In this document: piece after piece, positions 32,079 to 36,941 of the stretch
Numbering within the stretch: the stretch's first letter is position 1
Layout: the number at the start of each line of letters is the position of its first letter
NCBI GenBank assembly: GCA_009602725.1
Contig: WELB01000002.1
Location: 371,756 to 408,696, forward strand
Direction of reading: 5' to 3'
Source of the DNA: Spirogloea muscicola
Lineage: Eukaryota; Streptophyta; Zygnematophyceae; Spirogloeales; Spirogloeaceae
Length of the DNA: 36,941 bases
Notes under the pieces: generated by a model
What the model saw: only the letters and a program-made list of their open reading frames with translations
What the model was told of the DNA's origin: nothing
Databases searched by the model: none
Program-made: the position numbers and the translations under genes

Positions 32079-32450
32079 GCCTGACGGGGCGGGCCGTGCT
32101 GGTCACAGGCGAAAGATGGAGTGTGTGTCGAGTGGCTATGGAGGGCCTCAGTGGGCCAAGTACAGAGGCAAGATGCGAGGCAGAGGCTCCGGCGGCGGCT
32201 CGCCGAGGCGGGCCGCGAGAGCCACTCCCAGGCGGCGACGGTGGCGCTCGGGTTGTGGAGGAGTGGGGAAGAAGTACATCACGAAGTCGCGGGTAAGTTG
32301 GAGAGAATTCAAGAGAGGACGAGGCACCGTGCAGAGCCGGAGGGCAGCCGCGGCGGGCAGCTCGGTGGGAGAGACCACGAGGGAAGTTATTGCCTTTCCC
32401 AGCCACCAGTCAATCTGGCCGCGCTTTCTCTCTATTGCTCGCTCATAGAG
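32079..32450. other. Upstream region of pseudogene C, no gene found
   Basis: GC-rich sequence upstream of the C start codon. Open frames here are compositional. A 27-bp string beginning CAGCCACCAGTCAATCTGG (from 32,399) recurs at about 32,887. Confidence 0.4.
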
Positions 32451-33290
32451 AAGAGGGGCTGGCTTTGCCAGCCCAGAAAGAATGGACATAATTCAAAGAG
32501 CCAGAAAAGGTGCCGAAAAGGAAAGCTACGAGCTAGACACGAAAGGACGCAAAAAGAGCAAGCAAGGCCAAGTTTACCGGTGGCTGAGAGAGGCCAGCTC
32601 AAAGGAATGGACAAAGGAAGCTCAGTACACACGGGTGAGCAGCAGCAAGTCCGAGTAACCCGCAGCTGGGACAGAGGCACTTCGCCTAGACCCAGAAGCA
32701 GCAGCCATAGCGCGGCCTGCTCGCGTGTGGACGGCGCGAGCAATGCGTGTGTATTAAGAGATGGGGAGGCCATGCGAGCCAGGGAGCGCTGGAACGAGAC
32801 CGCCAGCCGCATGCAGAAGACCTCCGCCGCCGAGCCGGCAGCGTTGAAGTCGGGCACCTCCATTCCTCCATTTGGGCTGGCCTCTCGCAGCCACCAGTCA
32901 ATCTGGCCGCGCTTTTTTTCTCCCCTGGCTGACCCAGTCGCCGGTCGATGGCCTGCCGAGTAAGCCGCTGGAGGAGATCCAGCCAGCGACTGCCGAAAGC
33001 CCCGTGTACCTCAATCGTCAGTGCCGCGAATTCATCACAAGCAGGGTGGTCAGCGTACTTGCGCTTCTTGCCCCGGGCCGCCAGGCCGACCGCGTGCCCT
33101 GCGGTCGATGTCGATCTGTGGAGGGCCGGGGCCGCAGTCTATCGTCGGCCCAGTCTCTCGCTCTGACTGATTGCCGACCTTGTGCGGCTGCCGCTGCGCT
33201 GCCGCTGTCTGCTACTGCTGCCGCTGCCTTGTCAGTAGGCGTCGAACGGAGCATAGCGGGCCCTGCAAAGAGAGCAAGGGCGTACACACC
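32451..33290 (-). mobile_element. LINE 3' fragment
   Basis: Minus strand reads TAGHAVGLAARGKKRKYADHP, DEFAALTIEVHGAFGSRWLD and LLQRLTRQAIDRR. After a roughly 60-nt in-frame insertion it continues FNAAGSAAEVFCMRLAVSFQ, a 36-nt insertion, HTRAGRAMAAASG and YSDLLLLTRVY with a stop at 32,622. The 3' UTR runs to the hairpin at 32,455-32,474. It lies just upstream of pseudogene C, same strand. Confidence 0.75.
32455..32474 (-). repeat. LINE 3'-tail hairpin, type 1
   Basis: GGGGCTGGC-TTT-GCCAGCCC with the adjoining CAGAAAGAATGGACATAATTC, the reverse complement of the tail sequence before the hairpin at 257-275. Confidence 0.75.
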
Positions 33291-33540
33291 TGGCGGACCA
33301 GTCGCTCAAGAGCCTACACCGCGGGACTCTGCAGCCAGTCGCAGAAGCCTGGGACGCACTTGGCAAGCCGCGAAGATTCATGACCTCGTGTGTTATAGTC
33401 CAGTTATCGACCCATGTCTTGAGCTGCTTAAAGGCTGTCGCATACAGTCGTTTTGGCAACACCTTGCTTGCCTGCAAGATTGTATCGATTGCATCTTGTA
33501 AGTGGCACTGCGGAGTCTTTCTTTGATTGGATCGAGCGAC
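33291..33540. other. Unassigned sequence
   Basis: The minus strand holds a frame including LQASKVLPKRLYATAFKQLK. I do not recognise it, and nothing else in the window repeats it. Possibly another part of the LINE or another element. Confidence 0.3.
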
Positions 33541-33620
33541 GTAGATAGCTGGGCTTGGCCCTAATCTCAACTTCTAGCTGGGCTTGGCCCCGACCCTCAG
33601 TAGATAGCTGAGCTTAGACC
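33541..33620. repeat. Short tandem repeat, unit about 33 bp
   Basis: Three degenerate copies of (TAGA)TAGCTGGGCTTGGCCC, separated by short spacers. Confidence 0.6.
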
Positions 33621-33765
33621 ACAAATAAGTCACAGGACTGTTGGGCTGTCCCATCAAGATCCAAGATCGTTCCTTGGTGCTGGACTCCTCTCAGAGAGCG
33701 CTCTGACCTCCTTTGCTTTGTACTCCAGTTACTGCATTGTCTTGAGTAAGTTGTGCATCCTGCTT
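33621..33765. other. Spacer, nothing recognised
   Basis: Unique-looking sequence up to the target duplication of the solo LTR. Confidence 0.4.
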
Positions 33766-34551
33766 GTCCATGTCACGTTCGGACCTAAACAGGCAGGTTA
33801 GAGCCGAATGTGTCCTTATTGGATTGAGTGCTTGGGGCTATAGGGACGACCACCCGCCACGAGGAAGCACTCCAACACAGCGGAAGACTTGCCCTGTGGT
33901 GCTGCCGCTAAGCAGCAGCTCCACCCATGGGCACCCGCTGCAGACTTGCCTCCCGCGGGACGCCGCCAAGGTCTCCACAGCAGAGCCGGCAACGAGCCGC
34001 GCGCGGCAGCGGTCTGCAGCAGCAGGCAGCCGCTAGGCTGCGCCTCTCTCAGAGCGTCACTAAGTCCCCGGCCGGAGGTCGGGTCTCTCTCTGCTCGTGC
34101 AATAGCCAGTAAGTGCTTCTCCGTGCCATCCTCCCTCCAGGTTGTATGGGGGTCGCCCCAAGGCTCGCCCGCGAGGAGCGGGCCTGACGAGGGAACCATG
34201 AGCTGTCTCCAGCAGGCGCCATGGCGCCGAGCATGGCCGCGGCAGATCATGCCGCCAGGCATGGCCGAGGCCGGGCATAGCCGAGTATGGCCGCGGCCTA
34301 ACATGCCGCCGGGGGCGTCCGGGCCCACACATGCCGCCGAGCATGTCTGACTGGGCATGAGCCCATCGATGGGCGAGCACTTCTTCTGCATGACGGGAGC
34401 ATACCAGGCCACCCGGACGAACCCTGGACGGAACGATACGGCACGAGTGCCCGGGCGGGTCGTACTGTCGACCAGTACGAACGGTCAAACGAACAGCACG
34501 TCAGCGTTAACGACACCGTTAGGCGCTCAAACCGGGGAACGCTACGGTCCA
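33766..34551 (-). mobile_element. Solo LTR of a gypsy element with 5-bp target duplication
   Basis: The LTR (33,771-34,546, minus orientation) is a diverged relative of 13,557-14,263. It ends TGTCACGTTC on the left and GAACGCTACG on the right. Flanks are GTCCA (33,766-33,770) and GTCCA (34,547-34,551), a perfect target duplication. No internal gypsy sequence flanks it, as after LTR-LTR recombination. It is 776 bp against 707 bp, partly from an insertion near 34,350-34,391. Confidence 0.85.
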
Positions 34552-34960
34552 CCTGATACGATGACATTATTAAGTCCATCGCGAACAAGTTCTTGCAGGG
34601 CAACTTATCACATGTGAATGATGCTTGTTATAAATTTGTGCAAATTAGCCTCCTGATTCTTGCTTCTCACGTTCACCCTTGTTTGATCTCGCTTTGCCAA
34701 CCACGTGAGCTGCGACGCATCCCCCCGATTCACGTACCGAATTGATACATCGACGTCGCGTGGCAGCCGTCACCCAGTGGCATGACGACGATTTGACGGG
34801 ATTTTGCGGCAAGGCCGGCGCCGCGAGAGAAGGGCTCCCCCATTGAGGATAGAAGAAATTTCGTGTTTTTGAAACAATCGAAGGCCAGTATGGCCAAGTA
34901 CAAAGGTAAGCACAAATTATGACGTAGCAGCTAGTATCTAGCAGCTACTGGAGCTGCTAG
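34552..34960. other. Intergenic, nothing recognised
   Basis: Mixed composition, no coding frame of interest. A degenerate tail motif (CCCCCATTGAGGATAG) lies near 34,838-34,853 without a hairpin. Confidence 0.4.
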
Positions 34961-35550
34961 TGGACTGGGGCAGCAGTGGCAGGAGGAGTGGAGGGGAGGG
35001 GGGGGGGAAAGAGAAGGGCTCGCCCATTGAGGATAGGGGCTGGAAAGGCCAGCCCAAAAAAGAATGAACAAAGTACGAGAGGGGGGCCAGAGGAAGCGCT
35101 AAGAAAACAAAACACACAGGAAAGAGGGCCGGAAGTGCCAACTGCGGCCTTGTCGACCTGTCCTGCTGGACCTGCTAGAGGATTGAGGCAGCAGTAGTAG
35201 CAGGAGGAAGGACAAAGGGGGGGGGAGAAGAAGTGTTGGCACTCCAAATGGGGGCAAGGGCTGTGATAGGAGGAGGAGGGCCAAAAGTGCCGATGAGGGC
35301 CTTGTCGACCTGGCCTGGCAGCTGTGGCAGGAGGAGGGATGGCGGAGAGGGAAGGAGGGCCGGCTGCTAGAGACGAAGACATCATCCAGGGACGCTCAGT
35401 AACCTGTAGTCAGAAGATGAGGAGTGAGGCAGCAGCAGTGCCAGGAGGAATGGAGGGGTGGGGGGGGGAAGTGCCGATTGGGGTCTTGTCGACCTATTGA
35501 GGATAGGGGCTGGGAAAAGCCAGCCCAAAAAAGAATGAACAAATGTGTCA
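34960..35550. repeat. G-rich degenerate repeats with two minus-strand LINE tails
   Basis: At least three units share GTGCCRAYTGNGG, CTTGTCGACCT and GGCAGCAGTNGCAGGAGGA, followed by runs of 8-10 G. Tail hairpins lie at 35,036-35,055 (GGGGCTGGAAAGGCCAGCCC) and 35,506-35,526, and a reversed type-2 tail at 35,238-35,263. No gene. Confidence 0.65.
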
Positions 35551-35670
35551 GACGGCCGCGAGAGGCGGCCGCCTGACACCGCGCGCTCAATGCGAAGTCA
35601 CTTAAGCCGCGCACCCGCTCTCTCTCCGCTCTTCCAGTGCAAGGAAGTGGCATAAGATACAACTTCTTCT
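35551..35670. other. Short spacer, nothing recognised
   Basis: Contains a small inverted repeat, CGGCCGCGAGAGGCGGCCG (35,553-35,571). No gene. Confidence 0.4.
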
Positions 35671-36140
35671 TTAGCTGGCTTTGCCAGCCCTCTTCCCTAG
35701 TGTGTTGTCTTGTTTGGTAGTTTACTTTTCCAGCACCTCTTTCTTCAGCTTCGGACATTGTCCATAATTTTTGGGCTGGCCTTGCCAGCCCTTCGTCTCT
35801 ATTGGCGGGTTTTTCTTCTTGTCTATCGTGTCTAATTGTCTACATGCCTAGCTGTGTCTTTTCCCTCGGCTGGCTTCTGCCAGCCCCTCTTTCCTATGGG
35901 CGAGCACATTCTTCTCTATGGGCGAGCCCTTTCTGATTTTCTTCTTCTCTCTGGGCGCGCACTTCTCGCATAAGAGGCCAAAAGGTATGGAACAAGCGAG
36001 AGCTTGCTGCGGAGCAAGGTAAGCGGTACCGGTACCTTGCGTACCGGTAAGCGGTAGCGGTAGCGGTAGCCGTATGCGGTTTTTGGGCTGGCTTATCACT
36101 GCCCTTGCCCCCATTTGGAGTGCCACTTCTCTCTTTGGCA
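35671..36140 (+). repeat. Array of plus-strand LINE tails without coding sequence
   Basis: Four hairpins in the same orientation within 430 bp: 35,674-35,688; 35,773-35,791 (GGGCTGGCCTTGCCAGCCC); 35,868-35,886; and type 2 at 36,085-36,104. Each has parts of the tail consensus (CAGCACCTCTTTCTT, CATTGTCCAT, TATGGGCGAGC) but none is preceded by the coding end RMRLAV...LTRGY. Confidence 0.7.
36019..36075. repeat. GGTACC/GGTAGC short tandem repeats
   Basis: Consecutive GCGGTA and GGTACC units (AAGCGGTACCGGTACC, then AGCGGTAGCGGTAGCGGTAG). Confidence 0.75.
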
Positions 36141-36157
36141 GGCCCACGTCTCCTTAG

Positions 36158-36300
36158 TACAGTAGAACCTGTCTAACCTTATCCTCCATTAGATTATATC
36201 CTGTATAACGTAATCAAATTTCGGCAAACCGAGTCGGTTTAGTGGCGTAAGCTCATACTCCTCTATAATTCCATACTATATACATTTTCTCAAAATATAC
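36158..36300 (+). mobile_element. Possible pogo-like DNA transposon end
   Basis: The AT-rich segment starts TACAGTAGAACCTGTCTAA and contains related CCTGTATAACGTAAT and CCTCTATAATTCCAT. Pogo/Tc1-mariner elements of plants and fungi often begin TACAGTARAACCTCTATAA at a TA target. The other end and a transposase are absent; the piece stops at a LINE tail. Confidence 0.4.
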
Positions 36301-36314
36301 GCTTTTTTTTTTTT

Positions 36315-36447
36315 GGCTTTTGACATTGTCCATTCTTTCTGGGCTGGCTTTGCTGGCCCCCTTTCTCTATGGGCAGAAGAAGGCTCGCCCATAGAGAAAG
36401 AGGGGCTGGCAAAGCCAGCCCAAAAAGTATGGACAATGTCCAAAGCC
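36315..36447. repeat. 133-bp palindrome of two LINE tails, tail to tail
   Basis: Left arm 36,315-36,374, 12-nt centre, right arm 36,387-36,447. Each arm holds the tail consensus with a hairpin (GGGCTGGCTTTGCTGGCCC left, GGGGCTGGCAAAGCCAGCCC right). The right arm is the 3' end of the minus-strand LINE that follows; the left arm is a separate plus-strand tail. Confidence 0.8.
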
Positions 36448-36941
36448 GAAGAATGAGATACCGAGGAAGGACTCCTCTACCCTACCAATCACGACAACAT
36501 ACTAGGGAAGCTCAGTACCCGCGAGTGAGCAACATCAGGTCCGAGTAGCTTGAGGCAGGGAAGGAGGCACTCCGCCGAGACCCGGAGGCGGCGGCCAGAG
36601 CGAGTCCTGCGCGCGTGTGGACAGCGTGGGCAAGGGATCGCTGGAACGATATCGCCAAGCGCATGCGAAAGACCTGGGCGAGCGACCCGGCGGCGTTGAA
36701 GCCGGGCAGCGCCCCGGGCGGACCCGACCGCCGATCAATAGCCTGACGAGCAAGCCGCTGGAGAAGATCCAGCCAGCGGCTGCCGAAGGCCCCGTGAACA
36801 TCTATCGCCAGGGCCGCGAACTCATCACCGACCGGGTGATCGGCATATTTTTTCTCTTTTGCCAGGGCTGCCAGGCCGACCGCATGCCCTGCAAACGACG
36901 CCGACCTGGTGGGGTTGCCGGAGTCGTAGCTGTCCGTTGTC
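36448..36941 (-). mobile_element. LINE 3' fragment, best-preserved C-terminus (runs off the window)
   Basis: An uninterrupted minus-strand frame from the window edge to TGA at 36,512-36,514. In order it reads AGHAVGLAALAKEKKYADHP, GDEFAALAIDVHGAFGSRWL, DLLQRLARQAIDRRSG, FNAAGSLAQVFRMRLAISFQ, SLAHAVHTRAGLALAAASG and YSDLMLLTRGY. The first part matches the nuclease-like domain of the LINE at 23.9-25.4 kb, linking that domain and the terminal tail in a single frame. The 3' UTR leads into the palindrome. Confidence 0.78.

Noticed and set aside
31471-32963. Long Ala/Arg/Gly-rich frames on the plus strand
   Set aside because: They are antisense to exons 1-2 of pseudogene C and to a LINE fragment in GC-rich DNA. 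No recognisable domain and no conservation.
35671-36447. Regular hairpins as a CRISPR array or as bacterial terminators
   Set aside because: Spacing is irregular, both orientations occur, and the genome is eukaryotic. The hairpins coincide with LINE 3' ends.
1-36941. tRNA or rRNA genes
   Set aside because: No cloverleaf with the conserved A and B box pattern and no rRNA-like sequence was noticed on either strand. A tRNAscan-SE run would settle this.

Overview
The window looks like repeat-rich nuclear DNA from the green plant lineage. A streptophyte alga or early-diverging land plant would fit, but I cannot name the species. The evidence is three copies of a plant-type leucine-rich-repeat receptor-like kinase (LRR-RLK) gene with many short GT-AG introns, a chromodomain-bearing Ty3/gypsy element and non-LTR (LINE-like) retrotransposon pieces. 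I see no prokaryotic operon structure, CRISPR array, tRNA or rRNA.

Layout. A LINE 3' end covers 1-324. Copy A of a segmental duplication runs from about 325 to 10,011. It carries an apparently intact 23-exon LRR-RLK gene (616-8,234, predicted 1,129 aa) followed by repeat-derived 3' flank. A decayed, 5'-truncated Ty3/gypsy chromovirus with its 3' LTR (10,012-14,263) separates it from copy B (about 14,526-26,622, same orientation). Copy B carries a 24-exon paralogue with two 1-nt deletions, one just before the kinase catalytic loop. It also holds a 1.86-kb LINE insertion that copy A lacks. A third paralogue, C, lies on the minus strand (32,078-27,106). It is an older pseudogene that lacks eleven of the single-LRR exons. 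The right end (32.4-36.9 kb) is a nest of LINE 3' ends, hairpin-bearing tails, a solo LTR with a 5-bp target duplication, G-rich repeats, a possible pogo-like DNA transposon end and a 133-bp palindrome.

The receptor genes are modular. Nearly every LRR sits on its own 72-nt exon, with both boundaries inside the same codon of the repeat, so exons can be gained, lost or skipped without changing frame. The three copies show this: A has a recent 207-bp exon duplication, B has a different 162-bp one, and C has lost a block of eleven. A and B are almost identical at both ends but clearly diverged in the middle, introns included. Within LRRs, their changes cluster at the xxLxLxx positions that line the presumed ligand-facing surface. 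The arrangement resembles a small receptor-diversification locus embedded in mobile DNA.

The second theme is a LINE family. Its protein ends in a recurrent tail (RMRLAVSLQRS ... LLLTRGY stop) and its RNA ends in a GGGCTGGC-TTT-GCCAGCCC hairpin. Pieces of it occur at least six times as coding 3' ends and about fourteen times as hairpins.
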